Source: Oscillospiraceae bacterium | Lineage (GTDB): Bacteria > Bacillota > Clostridia > Oscillospirales > Oscillospiraceae | Direction: 5' to 3' | Assembly: GCA_021771635.1 (NCBI GenBank) | Contig: JAETOQ010000002.1 | Span: 1-64,000 of the forward strand | DNA: 64,000 nt | Part shown: positions 1-12,372 of the stretch, one piece after another | Numbering within the stretch: position 1 is the first letter of the stretch | Layout: every line of letters begins with the position of its first letter | The notes under the pieces: model-generated | What the model was told of the DNA's origin: nothing | Database searches by the model: none | Seen by the model: only the letters and a program-made list of their open reading frames with translations | Program-made: the position numbers and the translations under genes

Positions 1-195
1 TCCGTCATAGCACACAAAGTCTGCTTGGTGGGCGCCAGCCCACCGGCGCATTCTTTATGCACTCTGACGAAAAAAGCCCTGCCGTGATATGCCACTTGGA
101 ATTATGCGGTGTCGCCTTAAATAATTATGCCATAAATTCTGCCAAAAATCAATGGCAGGATTCATGCCATACTATGATGGTCACGAGGTGACGAT

Positions 196-420
196 ATGAA
201 GTTGGAACGCATCCGTGCTCTGCGGGAGGACAAAGATTGGACACAGCAGGATCTGGCAAATATGCTGCATATTAACCGCCGGACCTACTCCGCATATGAA
301 AACGGTGTAAATGCGGTCCCATTGGACATTCTCATCGCCATTGCACACATCTACCATACCAGTACAGATTATCTTTTAGAACTGACAGACATCTCCACAC
401 CCTATCCCCCCAAAAAGTAA
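196..420 (+). CDS. XRE-family small HTH transcriptional regulator
   Basis: 74-aa ORF with Cro/CI-type HTH (LREDKDWTQQDLANMLHINRRTYSAYENG); GAGGTG just upstream. Confidence 0.85.
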   Translation: MKLERIRALREDKDWTQQDLANMLHINRRTYSAYENGVNAVPLDILIAIAHIYHTSTDYLLELTDISTPYPPKK

Positions 421-453
421 ACCGGCCCTTTGAAGGGCCGGTTTACCTTTTTT
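419..453. terminator. Rho-independent (bidirectional) terminator
   Basis: aaccggcccttTGAagggccggttt followed by T-rich tract between convergent genes. Confidence 0.85.
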
Positions 454-1297
454 ACGAATACCGCTTGTCCAAGATCCCAACGATGTCCGCCAGGGCGCTC
501 TCCCGGGCATCGGAGACAATGGTGGCGCCGCTCTCCCGGACCTGCGGCACGCAGTTGGCAGGGGCGAAGCCCTCCGCCGCCGCAGCCAGCATGGAGATGT
601 CGTTGGCCTCGTCCCCGGCACAGTACACGCGGTCCATGGAGATGCCCAGCCGCGCCGCCAGGCGGCGGACCATGCCGCCCTTGTTGGCGCCCCGGACCGT
701 CATCTCCAGCAGGCTCTGACCGGAGAAGATCAGCTCGTAATCTCCGCCCCATCCCTGTTCCGTCAGGAAGTCCTTGACAGCCTCCAGCGCGGCGTGCTCC
801 CCCTCAAACAGCAGCTTGCCCAGGGGCAGGGGCACATCCAGCAGAGACGGGGCCTCCGTCACGCCCACCTTGGTCAAGTGCTCGTGCTGGCGGGTGATCT
901 CATTGGGGTGCACCGCGTGGATCACGTTGTCGATGTGGTACGCCTCCACCGCCACTCCCGGGAAGTGGTCCAGCACCGCCTGCCCCCGCTGACGGGCACA
1001 GCCGTCCAGCATGGCGGTCTCCAGGTATTCGCCCTTGGCGAAGTCGTAGAGAGCCGCGCCGTTGCAGACCACGCCGGGGGCGTTCATGGGCACCATATCC
1101 GCGTATTTCATAAAAGCCGCCAGGGCCCGGCCCGTGGCGATGGCGAACCGGCCGCCCTCCGCCATGAAATACTCCAGCGCCGCCCGGTTCTTCTCCGACA
1201 GCGCCGGCACCGGCACGCCGGTGCGCAGGGCCTCTTCCGTATAGATCAGTGTATTGTCAAAGTCGCTGGCAAGCAGTACGCCGCTGAATTTTCCCAT
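452..1297 (-). CDS. HAD-superfamily (Cof-type) hydrolase
   Basis: 281 aa; DFDNTLIYTEE, GANKGGMVRRL, AGDEANDISML HAD motifs. Confidence 0.88.
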   Translation of the reverse strand: MGKFSGVLLASDFDNTLIYTEEALRTGVPVPALSEKNRAALEYFMAEGGRFAIATGRALAAFMKYADMVPMNAPGVVCNGAALYDFAKGEYLETAMLDGCARQRGQAVLDHFPGVAVEAYHIDNVIHAVHPNEITRQHEHLTKVGVTEAPSLLDVPLPLGKLLFEGEHAALEAVKDFLTEQGWGGDYELIFSGQSLLEMTVRGANKGGMVRRLAARLGISMDRVYCAGDEANDISMLAAAAEGFAPANCVPQVRESGATIVSDARESALADIVGILDKRYS

Positions 1298-1358
1298 GAT
1301 ATGCTCCTCTCCTCAAAAGAGCCGCCGCCCGCAATGCGGACGGCGGGGTGTCTTTTTC

Positions 1359-2660
1359 TTATTCGCTCTTAGGCGCGGGACCGCCTTCGCCGCCCTTGTT
1401 CCGACGGCGTCCGCCCCGGTGATGGGGCCTGCGGCGGCGCTTGGCCTCTCCGCCGTCACCGCCCTCGGCGGCTTTCGCCTCGGGCTTGGGCTGCTGGGGC
1501 TGTTTGGGCCCCTGCTGCTTGGGTGGGCGGGGCTTCTGGTTCCCCTGGCCGCTCTTGTTCTCCTCCCCGGACTTTGGCTGGGCGGCCTGTCTGCCGTCCG
1601 GCTTGACCAGATCACCGGCGGGCTTGCCGCCCCGGCGGCGTCCGCCCCGGTGACGGCGGCGGGGCTTGCCGCTCTCGCTGCCCTCCACGCCCATCTTCTC
1701 CCGGACAGGCGCGTCCTCCAAATGGGAGTCCATGTAAAAGGGCGTGGCGGTGATGACCGGCGCGATGAACTCCTCCTCCGGCTTCTCCTCCACATAGCGG
1801 GCGGGGCGCTCCGGGATCTCAATGCCCTCCCGGCTGCCCTTGCCGTTCCGCAGGACCCGGACCTCGCAGCCCCGGTAGGTCTTCAGCGGCTCGCTGGGCA
1901 GGGCGGAATCCAGGCAGACCTTCATGGTCTCCCGCAGCAGGTCCACACTCTTCACGTTGCCCGGACCGTCGGGCGTCTGGACAAAGGACTCCACCTTGGG
2001 CATGCGCTTGGCGGCGTCCTCATAGGCGTTCTGCTCGTATTTCAGGCAGCACATCAGCCGGCCGCAGGTGCCGGAGATCTTCGTGGGGTTCAGGCTCAGA
2101 TTCTGCGTCTTGGCCATCTTGATGGAGACGGGCATGAACCCGTCCAAAAACTGGGAGCAGCAGAAGGGCCGGCCGCAGATGCCCAGGCCCCCGATCATCT
2201 TGGCCTCGTCCCGGACGCCGATCTGCCGCAGCTCGATCCGGGCCCGGAACACAGCCGCCAGGTCCCGCACCAGCTCCCGGAAATCCACCCGGCCGTCGGC
2301 GGTGAAGTAAAAGATGATCTTGTTGCCGTCAAAGCTGGCGGAGACATTCACCAGCTTCATCTCCAGGCCGTGGTCCGCGATCTTCTTCTCGCAGATGTCA
2401 AAGGCCTCGCTCTCTTTCTTCTTGTTGTGCTCCACGGTGCGGCAGTCGGCCTCCGTGGCCTTCCGCAGCATGGCGCACAGGGGCTTGACGATGGCGGAAT
2501 CCTCCACCTCGTGGTTGCCCTCCGTGCAGGTGGCGAACTCCGGGCCCTGGGCGGTCTCCACGATCACCTGGTCCCCCATCTTCACCTGTGTCCCCCTGGG
2601 ATCAAAAAAATAATTTTTACATCCACCCCGAAAGCGGACGCTGATCACTTCTGTCAAAGG
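1359..2660 (-). CDS. PSP1-domain (YaaT-like) protein with long basic C-terminal tail
   Basis: MTEVISVRFRGGCKNYFFDP...GRPFCCSQFL...GTCGRLMCCLKYE Cys-rich PSP1 signature; start estimated inside the longer listed ORF (1359..2723). Confidence 0.85.
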   Translation of the reverse strand, partial: PLTEVISVRFRGGCKNYFFDPRGTQVKMGDQVIVETAQGPEFATCTEGNHEVEDSAIVKPLCAMLRKATEADCRTVEHNKKKESEAFDICEKKIADHGLEMKLVNVSASFDGNKIIFYFTADGRVDFRELVRDLAAVFRARIELRQIGVRDEAKMIGGLGICGRPFCCSQFLDGFMPVSIKMAKTQNLSLNPTKISGTCGRLMCCLKYEQNAYEDAAKRMPKVESFVQTPDGPGNVKSVDLLRETMKVCLDSALPSEPLKTYRGCEVRVLRNGKGSREGIEIPERPARYVEEKPEEEFIAPVITATPFYMDSHLEDAPVREKMGVEGSESGKPRRRHRGGRRRGGKPAGDLVKPDGRQAAQPKSGEENKSGQGNQKPRPPKQQGPKQPQQPKPEAKAAEGGDGGEAKRRRRPHHRGGRRRNKGGEGGPAPKSE

Positions 2661-3514
2661 ATACCCTCCAATTCCGCGGCGAGGGCGCCTAACACATGGC
2701 CGGGACCGACGTTGTAGGCGCATTCCCCGTGATACTTCTGTAACAGTTCTATTGTGCGCATGATTTGGTTTTTTGTCAAGTTTTTCGCAAGATATGGCGC
2801 GATCTCACGGTCATTTTCCTCCGGCTGGCCGCCATACAGCAGCAAAAGCGCCGACGCAAAGGCGGAACGGCTCCGTTCCAGCAGGGCCGACAGGTCCTCC
2901 CGGGTGGTGCGCTTTTTCTCCAGCCGGGCGGCCATCTCCGCCACAGCGCCGTGTTTCCGCTTTCCAATGGCCCGGCAAAGCTCCTCTCCCGCCTCGGACA
3001 CCTCGCCCGCCGTCTCCGCCCCCGGGCGCAGCTTCAGCTCCACGCAGCGGGAGCGCAGCGTCTGCAACACCACAGCGGAGTTCTCCGCACAGAAGAGGAA
3101 TGCCGCGTAGGGCGGCCCCTCCTCCACGATCTTCAAAAGCACGTTCTGGTCCTGCTCCGTCAGCAGGGCGCAGTCGGGAAAAATGTAGATCTTCCGTGCC
3201 CCCTCGTTGGGCCGGATATAGGCGTCCGCCCGAATTTCCCGCACCACGTCCACGGCGATGTTCTTATGCTGGTCGTCCCGCACCGTGATAACGTCTGGGT
3301 GGATCTCCCCCTGCACCTTGCGGCAGGCCGGGCACACGCCGCAGGGCCGCGCTCCCGCTCCGGCACACTCCATGGCCGCGGCGGCATAGCGGGCGGCGGC
3401 CAGCCGATCTCCGCTGCCGGTGAACAGCAGAGCGTGGGACAATGTGCCCCGGGCTGCCGCCTCCCGGATGCGGGCGGAGACGGGGTCGTTTTCAGGCTGG
3501 CCAAATGGGTTCAT
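2654..3514 (-). CDS. holB: DNA polymerase III delta' subunit
   Basis: MNPFGQPENDPVSARIREAAARGTLSHALLFTGSG..., zinc-binding Cys cluster CAGAGARPCGVCPAC, EEGPPYAAFLFCAEN. Confidence 0.8.
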   Translation of the reverse strand: MNPFGQPENDPVSARIREAAARGTLSHALLFTGSGDRLAAARYAAAAMECAGAGARPCGVCPACRKVQGEIHPDVITVRDDQHKNIAVDVVREIRADAYIRPNEGARKIYIFPDCALLTEQDQNVLLKIVEEGPPYAAFLFCAENSAVVLQTLRSRCVELKLRPGAETAGEVSEAGEELCRAIGKRKHGAVAEMAARLEKKRTTREDLSALLERSRSAFASALLLLYGGQPEENDREIAPYLAKNLTKNQIMRTIELLQKYHGECAYNVGPGHVLGALAAELEGIL

Positions 3515-3925
3515 GGCGGCGCTCCTCTCTGTGTTCTTCCAAATCTTTTGATATTTTATCATGATTTTTTAAAAAAAGGAAGCGGGAAACTGCGCCTCCT
3601 GGCAGGAAAGCGCTGCTTCGGCGGCCGCCAGCTCCGTCCGCCGGGTCCGGACGGGATCTCCGGACCGCGGCCGTTCCGGGGAGGCGTTCACTCTTTAATC
3701 GTTTTCCTGCGGGCGTCGGCTCCTCCCGGGTGTTTTCTCCGTTTTTATATAAAATTGCCATGATTTTGTTGAATTGCTTGAAATTTTAGCCATTTTCTTA
3801 TGCTATTTATGTATTGTTTTCCAGAAAGCTTCCTATTATAATATTATCGTCAATTTAGCTAATCGTTTAACCGAGGACAGCTTGGTAGGTTTATCTGCCA
3901 TCAGGCAGCGACAAAAAACGGAGGA

Positions 3926-6562
<2,637 letters not shown>

Positions 6563-6789
6563 GGGCTCCCCTTTCCTCTAGTTTCAACAAGGTCCCGGTT
6601 CTGAGAACCGGGACCTTACTTTTCTTCTGTACAGCCGGGATACCTCCGTCCCTTTTCCCGCTTTGTCGCGGTCACCGTTACCCTGTCTGCAAAAAAATTT
6701 CTGCCGGTGAAACATTTTCCTCTGTTGAGTTGTTTCACAGACAGAACCCTGCAAGGAGCGCCTTGCGGGAAAGAAAGGGATATGATACT

Positions 6790-7680
6790 TTGAAAAAACT
6801 GTTGACTGTTCTTCTGGCCCTCTCCATGATGGCCGCCATGACCGCATCGGTGCTGGCTGACAGCCCCGATGAAACCGCCGCAGACCCCTGTCTGCTCCCT
6901 CCCTGCGGCACCTATGCGCTCCAGATCAATGGCAAAGCGTTGGAGGCCACGGCCTGCGTCATGGTCCCCCTGCGTGAGACCGCCGAGGCTCTGGGATTCC
7001 AGGTCACATGGAACAATGGCACCGTGCTGGCGGATGACGGCTCCATGCACACGGAGATCGCCATCGGAGAGGACCTCTATGTTGTGACCACCAGCGTGGA
7101 GGGCCTGGTGGGAATGAGCGCCCCCTTCTCCCTTGGCGTGCCGCCCTATGTGGCAGACGGCGTAACCTATGTACCCCTGGGACTGTTTGACGCCCTGCTG
7201 GGCAGAAAGGAAGGCACCATCACCGTTGGCGGGGACAGCATCCAGATCCGGACGGAGGCATCCGCCTCCGGTGAAAGTGGCGGCGTGCGGATCCCCAACC
7301 CCTTCCAGGACTGTGCTTCCCTGTCCGACGCTGAAAAGATTGCCGGTTTCTCTCTCGCCTTTCCAGAGCGCCTCTCCGGCGGCTTTATTTCCTCTGCCAT
7401 TCAGGCAGTCTCCGAGGACATGATTCAGGTCATTTACACCAGCGGAGAGAAGGAGGTCCTGGTGCGCAAGGCCATTGGGGAGGGCGATATCAGCGGCGAC
7501 TGCCATGTCTATGAGGAGAGCAGGACCCAGTCTGTGGGGGAACGGACCGTGACCGTGCGGGGTAGCGGCGGACTGATCCATACCGCCGCCTGGTCCGAGG
7601 GCGCGTATGCCTATTCGATCTCTGCCAGCACCGGACTGGACAGTGAAACTCTGTCTGCTCTGATATCCGCCATTCACTGA
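6790..7680 (+). CDS. Secreted stalk-domain (copper amine oxidase N-terminal-like) protein with C-terminal DUF4367-like domain
   Basis: TTG start after AAAGGGA RBS, signal peptide (KKLLTVLLALSMMAAMTASVLA), MVPLRETAEALGFQVTWNNGT stalk motif. Confidence 0.7.
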   Translation: MKKLLTVLLALSMMAAMTASVLADSPDETAADPCLLPPCGTYALQINGKALEATACVMVPLRETAEALGFQVTWNNGTVLADDGSMHTEIAIGEDLYVVTTSVEGLVGMSAPFSLGVPPYVADGVTYVPLGLFDALLGRKEGTITVGGDSIQIRTEASASGESGGVRIPNPFQDCASLSDAEKIAGFSLAFPERLSGGFISSAIQAVSEDMIQVIYTSGEKEVLVRKAIGEGDISGDCHVYEESRTQSVGERTVTVRGSGGLIHTAAWSEGAYAYSISASTGLDSETLSALISAIH

Positions 7681-7702
7681 CCCCCGCGGACATCATCGAC
7701 GA

Positions 7703-8326
7703 TTGGAGGGATCATCCTTGCTATCTGTTCTGCGGCTCTGCGCCGCGGTATCGCTTCCGCAACTTCCGCTGAATTTCCTCTGGAGTTTTCTTCTCCGATC
7801 CCAGGCGGAGCCGTCCCCTCCGGAGGTCGTGCCGGCTGCTGAAGCCCGGTGGGAGCAGGCAGTGGAACTGCTGGACGCCTATGGCAACAGCATCCTTCGA
7901 CTTGCCTACTCTTATCTACACGATCCGGCGGACGCGGAGGATATCCTGCAGGACACGCTGATCCAGTTTCTCCGGCAGGGGCCCGCCTTTGAAAACGGTG
8001 GACAGGCAAAGCCCTGGCTGCTGCAGGTGGCGGCCAATCTCAGTAAAAACCGCATCCGATACAGGCGGCTCCGGGACACGGACCCGCTTCCGGAATCCCT
8101 GGCGGCGGAGCAGCGGGAGGACCTATCCTTTGTCTGGGAGGCGGTCAGATCTCTGCCTCAGCCCTACCGGGAAGTCATCCATCTTTTCTATTACGAAGGC
8201 TATCCGACCGCTGAGATCGCTGCCATTTTAGACGTCAATGAAGCCACGGTCCGCACCCATCTGCGCCGGGGCCGGGTTCGGCTGCGGAAGCTCTTGAAGG
8301 AGGCGTATGATTTTGAAGAAATATAA
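7703..8326 (+). CDS. RNA polymerase sigma-70 family (ECF-type) factor
   Basis: LRLAYSYLHDPADAEDILQDTLIQF (region 2) and LPQPYREVIHLFYYEGYPTAEIAAILDVNEATVRTHLRRGRVRLRKLL (region 4); N-terminal start uncertain. Confidence 0.9.
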   Translation: MEGSSLLSVLRLCAAVSLPQLPLNFLWSFLLRSQAEPSPPEVVPAAEARWEQAVELLDAYGNSILRLAYSYLHDPADAEDILQDTLIQFLRQGPAFENGGQAKPWLLQVAANLSKNRIRYRRLRDTDPLPESLAAEQREDLSFVWEAVRSLPQPYREVIHLFYYEGYPTAEIAAILDVNEATVRTHLRRGRVRLRKLLKEAYDFEEI

Positions 8327-8933
8327 CGAGGCCATGGACCGTATTCGGATCACGAAGGAAATGCGGGAGCGGCTGCTGGCGGGGCTCCGCGCGGCGGACC
8401 TCTCAACAGCCCCGGCCGCCCCGCCTGTCCGCTTTCCTCTACGGCGGTATCTGGCTACCGCAGCCTGTCTTGTCCTGGTTCTGGCCGGAGCCTTTCGGCT
8501 GATGCCGGCTCCGGCACCGGACGATCCCCTGACTCTGACGGTCCCGGACGTCGTGGCCTATGACTCCGCTCAGGCTCTGTCGGCGGCTGCCGGTTTCTCT
8601 GTTTCAGATGTCCCCCTTCTCCCCTTCGAACCCGAAAGCTGTGCTTATACACTCCTCTGGAAGGAGCTGGCGGAGATCTCCTACACCGGCGATGGCAAAA
8701 CCGCAGCCTTCCGAAAATCCCCGGGGAGTGGAAACAACTCCGGAGACTACACCGCCTATTCCGACGAGGACACCCTCTCCCTGGGCGGCCTCGCCGTCAC
8801 GCTGAAAGGAGATGACGGCCTGTACTCCCTGGCGCTCTGGCAGGACGCGGAGTATGGGTATTCTCTGCGGCTCTCCTCTGGGATCTCCCGGGAGTCCTGG
8901 GCCCCCATCCTCTCCGCCCTCTGCGGCACATGA
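8307..8933 (+). CDS. Putative anti-sigma factor: single TM plus extracytoplasmic DUF4367-like domain
   Basis: Overlaps the sigma-factor gene end; TM segment YLATAACLVLVLAGAFRL; C-terminal YGYSLRLSSGISRESWAPIL. Confidence 0.65.
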   Translation: MILKKYNEAMDRIRITKEMRERLLAGLRAADLSTAPAAPPVRFPLRRYLATAACLVLVLAGAFRLMPAPAPDDPLTLTVPDVVAYDSAQALSAAAGFSVSDVPLLPFEPESCAYTLLWKELAEISYTGDGKTAAFRKSPGSGNNSGDYTAYSDEDTLSLGGLAVTLKGDDGLYSLALWQDAEYGYSLRLSSGISRESWAPILSALCGT

Positions 8934-8937
8934 AACG

Positions 8938-8968
8938 CGCCCCGCTCCGGCACAGCCGGAGCGGGGCG
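8938..8968. terminator. Strong hairpin terminator
   Basis: Perfect 13-bp stem cgccccgctccgg/ccggagcggggcg with 5-nt loop. Confidence 0.75.
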
Positions 8969-8982
8969 TGCCTAAAGAAAAA

Positions 8983-9013
8983 ATCACCCGGAGAGTATCT
9001 CTCTCCGGGTGAT
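8983..9013. terminator. Second adjacent hairpin
   Basis: Perfect 13-bp stem atcacccggagag/ctctccgggtgat. Confidence 0.6.
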
Positions 9014-9084
9014 AACCGATAGGTCCTCCTTCGCGGGTTCAATTCCCGGCAGGGATAAAGGGCCGGATAGCGCCGGCCATACGC

Positions 9085-9705
9085 TTATTGCGGTTCCTCT
9101 TCTCCGCCGGACTTTTTCTTGGGCTCCACATACGCCACATCGTCCTTGATGCCCACACGCACGTAAAAGCGGTGCATAAAGCCAAAGGTGAAGCCGCCGG
9201 GGAGCATACCGTTCACAAACAGCGCAGCCAGCACGCCAATACCCGTGTCGAAGATCCGGTTGAGGGCGTAGGGGACGTAGGTCTCCACCGGGGTGTTGAA
9301 CAGGATAATGCACAGCACCACGCCGCCGGGCTGGATGCCGCCCACCCAGATATACTGGCACGCCACGATCAGGATCACCACGCCCACAAAGGTCAGCGGG
9401 ATCAGGAACCAGCGGCTGCCACCCTCCGGAAACAGCTGCACATAGAGCGCAAACAGCCCCATACCGATGAAGCCGCCCACCAGGGTGCCGAAAAAGCGGT
9501 TGCCGCCGTGGAGCTTGCTGACGCCAAGGTCGCTTCCCATGCCGAAGATCGCGCCGATGCAGGCAAAGGCGGGGCTGCGGTCAAAAAAATAATAGACCAG
9601 AGCGCACAGCGTGGCCGCGATGGCTGTTTTGATGTTCCGCATCCCGATCTTCGGCAGGCTGTGTTTGACGTTTTCTTTGGTCTCCATGGCAGATATCTCC
9701 CCCAC
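9085..9705 (-). CDS. FUSC/aromatic acid exporter-like membrane protein
   Basis: KTAIAATLCALVYYFFDRSPAFACIGAIFGMGSDLGVSKLHGGNRFFGTLVGGFIG. Confidence 0.75.
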   Translation of the reverse strand: MGEISAMETKENVKHSLPKIGMRNIKTAIAATLCALVYYFFDRSPAFACIGAIFGMGSDLGVSKLHGGNRFFGTLVGGFIGMGLFALYVQLFPEGGSRWFLIPLTFVGVVILIVACQYIWVGGIQPGGVVLCIILFNTPVETYVPYALNRIFDTGIGVLAALFVNGMLPGGFTFGFMHRFYVRVGIKDDVAYVEPKKKSGGEEEPQ

Positions 9706-9811
9706 TGTGCATATTTATACCTGGGTTCTCTAATATGTTAAAATTATATCATATTGTATCCGGCAGGGAAAGCCCCCCACGCAAATTTCTTCGCAAAATT
9801 TGCGTGTTTTT

Positions 9812-10705
9812 TCATATTGAATATGCGCAGAGCATCTGCCGCAAGGTCCGGGCGGCGGTACTGAGGGTGCTTCTGGTATCCTCCACCAGGCAGATCCGGC
9901 GTTCCGGAAGCGTTTCTTTCAGATGTATCCGCACAACGCGTCCGGCGCGTAGGGCCTCCACGGCAAATTCCTCCGGCACGAATCCCAGTCCCAAGCCGTT
10001 CTCCACCATCGGCAGGAGCAGGTCTGTGGTTGCCACCTCCACGTCCGGGTCGAACTCCAGGCCGTGTTCCATGTAAAAATCGCTGTAAAAGGCAAAGGCC
10101 GCCGTATCCCGCGCCAGGCTGATCATGGGATAGTGGTTCAGGTCCGTCAGGCACAGAGGCCGGGCGGCCAGTTCCGCGAAGATCCGCCCGCCCACCAGGA
10201 TATCCCGGAAGGGCTTCAGGTCCGTCCGTTTGAAAGGCCTCTGGAGCGGTTCCTCCGGCATGGCTACCACGGCAAAATCGATCTGGCCGCTCCGCAGGGC
10301 CTGAAGGGCCCGCAGCGCCGTATCGTTTCGGATCTTGATCCGGATGGCCGGATACTCCTGATGGAACCGGCAGAGCACATCCAGCAGCAAGCCGTGAAGC
10401 GCCGCCTCGCTGGCGCCGATATACACGCAGCCCTCCTGCGGGCCGCCGCTGCGGGTCAGCTGCTCCTCCGCCTGCCGCAAATGCTCAAACGCCACCGCCA
10501 CATGCTGATACAGCCGCTCTCCCTCCTCCGTCAGGGTGACGCCGCGGTTGGAGCGGGTGATGAGCCGGCATCCCAGCTCATATTCCAGATTGTGCATCAC
10601 CCGGGTCACGTTGGGCTGGCTGCTCATCATAGCCGAGGCGGCTTTCGTCAGATTTTTATATTTCGCCACATAGTAAAAGCAGCGGTAGTACTCATAATTG
10701 ACCGC
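9812..10705 (-). CDS. LysR-family transcriptional regulator
   Basis: MAVNYEYYRCFYYVAKYKNLTKAASAMMSSQPNVTRVMHNLEYELGCRLITRSNRGVTLTEEG. Confidence 0.9.
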   Translation of the reverse strand, partial: AVNYEYYRCFYYVAKYKNLTKAASAMMSSQPNVTRVMHNLEYELGCRLITRSNRGVTLTEEGERLYQHVAVAFEHLRQAEEQLTRSGGPQEGCVYIGASEAALHGLLLDVLCRFHQEYPAIRIKIRNDTALRALQALRSGQIDFAVVAMPEEPLQRPFKRTDLKPFRDILVGGRIFAELAARPLCLTDLNHYPMISLARDTAAFAFYSDFYMEHGLEFDPDVEVATTDLLLPMVENGLGLGFVPEEFAVEALRAGRVVRIHLKETLPERRICLVEDTRSTLSTAARTLRQMLCAYSI

Positions 10706-10857
10706 CATTTTCATCCACCCAATCATCATGATTTTATATGATAGTGATATCAACTATATATTTTTCATCTTGCCAAAACAAGCGTATACTGAATAGCCGT
10801 AAAAATCAAGTCTTTTCAAACGCAGCCTACGGCACGGAAACGAGGAGGGGATAATAC

Positions 10858-12219
10858 ATGGAAAAAGATTTGACAGTCGGCAGGCCCCAAACCGTTCTTT
10901 GGAAATTCTGCCTGCCCCTGTTCGGCAGCATCGTATTTCAGCAGCTGTACAACATCGCGGACAGCCTGGTGGCCGGCAAATTCGTGGGTGAAAATGCCCT
11001 GGCTGCCGTGGGCAACAGCTACGAGATCACACTGATCTTCATTGCGTTTGCTTTTGGATGCAATATCGGCTGTTCCGTGGTGGTGTCCCAGCTGTTCGGC
11101 GCCAAAAAGCTCGCCGATATGAAGTCGGCTGTTTACACGGCCCTGATCTCCAGCGCCGTGGTCTGTCTGGTCCTGATGGCCGTGGGCCTGGGGCTGGGCG
11201 CCGCTCTGCTTCTGGCCATCAACACACCCGAGAATGCCATGGCGGACTCTCTGCTGTACCTCAATATCTATGTTTACGGCCTGCCCTTTGTGTTCTTCTA
11301 CAACGTCTCCACCGGCATTTTCTCCGCCCTTGGAGACTCCAAAACGCCGTTCATCTTCCTGGCCTGTTCCTCCACCAGCAATATCCTAGTAGATATCCTC
11401 TTTGTCACCGCCTTTGACATGGGTGTGGCCGGCGTGGCCTGGGCCACCTTCCTGTGCCAGGGCGTCAGCTGTGTGCTGGCGGTATGGGTGGTATTCCGCC
11501 GGCTTTCCCGCATCAGCACAGATGGGCCATGTCAGGCATTTTCCTGGCCGCTGTTCAAGAAGATCGCCGTCATCGCCGTGCCCAGCATCCTGCAGCAGAG
11601 CTTTATCTCTGTGGGCAATATTCTGATCCAGAGCGTTATCAACAGCTTTGGCACCGGCGTCATGGCCGGTTACTCCGCCGCTGTCAAACTGAACAATCTG
11701 GTCATCACCTCCTTCACCACCCTGGGCAACGGGATCTCCAACTACGCGGCCCAGAACATCGGCGCAGGCAAGCTCCACCGCATCCCGGAGGGCTTCCGGG
11801 CCGGGCTGCGGATGGCCTGGACACTGTGCGTTCCGCTGATCCTGCTGTACTTCTTCGCTGGCCGCTGCCTGATCGGATTTTTTATCGACGATCCCACAGA
11901 GACCGCCGTTACCACCGGCTTTCAGTTCCTGCGGGTCCTGTCCCCCTTCTATCTTGTGATCTCCGCCAAGCTGGTGGTCGACGGTGTTCTGCGCGGTTCC
12001 AGCATGATGGGGCAGTTCATGTTCTCCACATTCAGCGATCTGATCCTGCGGGTGGTGCTGGCCTATGGGCTGTCCGGTATCCTGCGGTCCACCCTTGGCA
12101 TCTGGTGCGCCTGGCCCATCGGCTGGACCGTGGCCACCGGCCTGTCCCTCTTCTTTTACACGCACGGTCCTTGGCATCATGCGGAGCCCTCTCCCGCCGG
12201 CTCTGATCCCGATGCCTGA
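10858..12219 (+). CDS. MATE-family efflux transporter
   Basis: 453 aa polytopic; QQLYNIADSLVAGKFVGENALAAVGNSY. Confidence 0.93.
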   Translation: MEKDLTVGRPQTVLWKFCLPLFGSIVFQQLYNIADSLVAGKFVGENALAAVGNSYEITLIFIAFAFGCNIGCSVVVSQLFGAKKLADMKSAVYTALISSAVVCLVLMAVGLGLGAALLLAINTPENAMADSLLYLNIYVYGLPFVFFYNVSTGIFSALGDSKTPFIFLACSSTSNILVDILFVTAFDMGVAGVAWATFLCQGVSCVLAVWVVFRRLSRISTDGPCQAFSWPLFKKIAVIAVPSILQQSFISVGNILIQSVINSFGTGVMAGYSAAVKLNNLVITSFTTLGNGISNYAAQNIGAGKLHRIPEGFRAGLRMAWTLCVPLILLYFFAGRCLIGFFIDDPTETAVTTGFQFLRVLSPFYLVISAKLVVDGVLRGSSMMGQFMFSTFSDLILRVVLAYGLSGILRSTLGIWCAWPIGWTVATGLSLFFYTHGPWHHAEPSPAGSDPDA

Positions 12220-12372
12220 GCCGCACCTGCCCGCCGCGAAAGCCCCCACTCTCTTCCATGTCCTTTCTGCCCAACGCGCTGCCAAATAAATTTTCGTCGG
12301 TTTTATAAATTGTTGGGATCATCAACATATGATAGAATTTTATTGAAACATGCAGTCTTTGGAGGAACGGAC

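Noticed and set aside
3515-3925. GC-rich dyads in the holB-ppdK intergenic region as a riboswitch
   Set aside because: No match to a known riboswitch consensus; only an ordinary promoter-like TATAAT near 3838 is apparent.
9750-9815. Hairpin acgcaaatttcttcgcaaaatttgcgt with T-tract in the FUSC-LysR gap
   Set aside because: The T-tract follows the hairpin on the plus strand while both genes are on the minus strand, so it is not a supported terminator for either.
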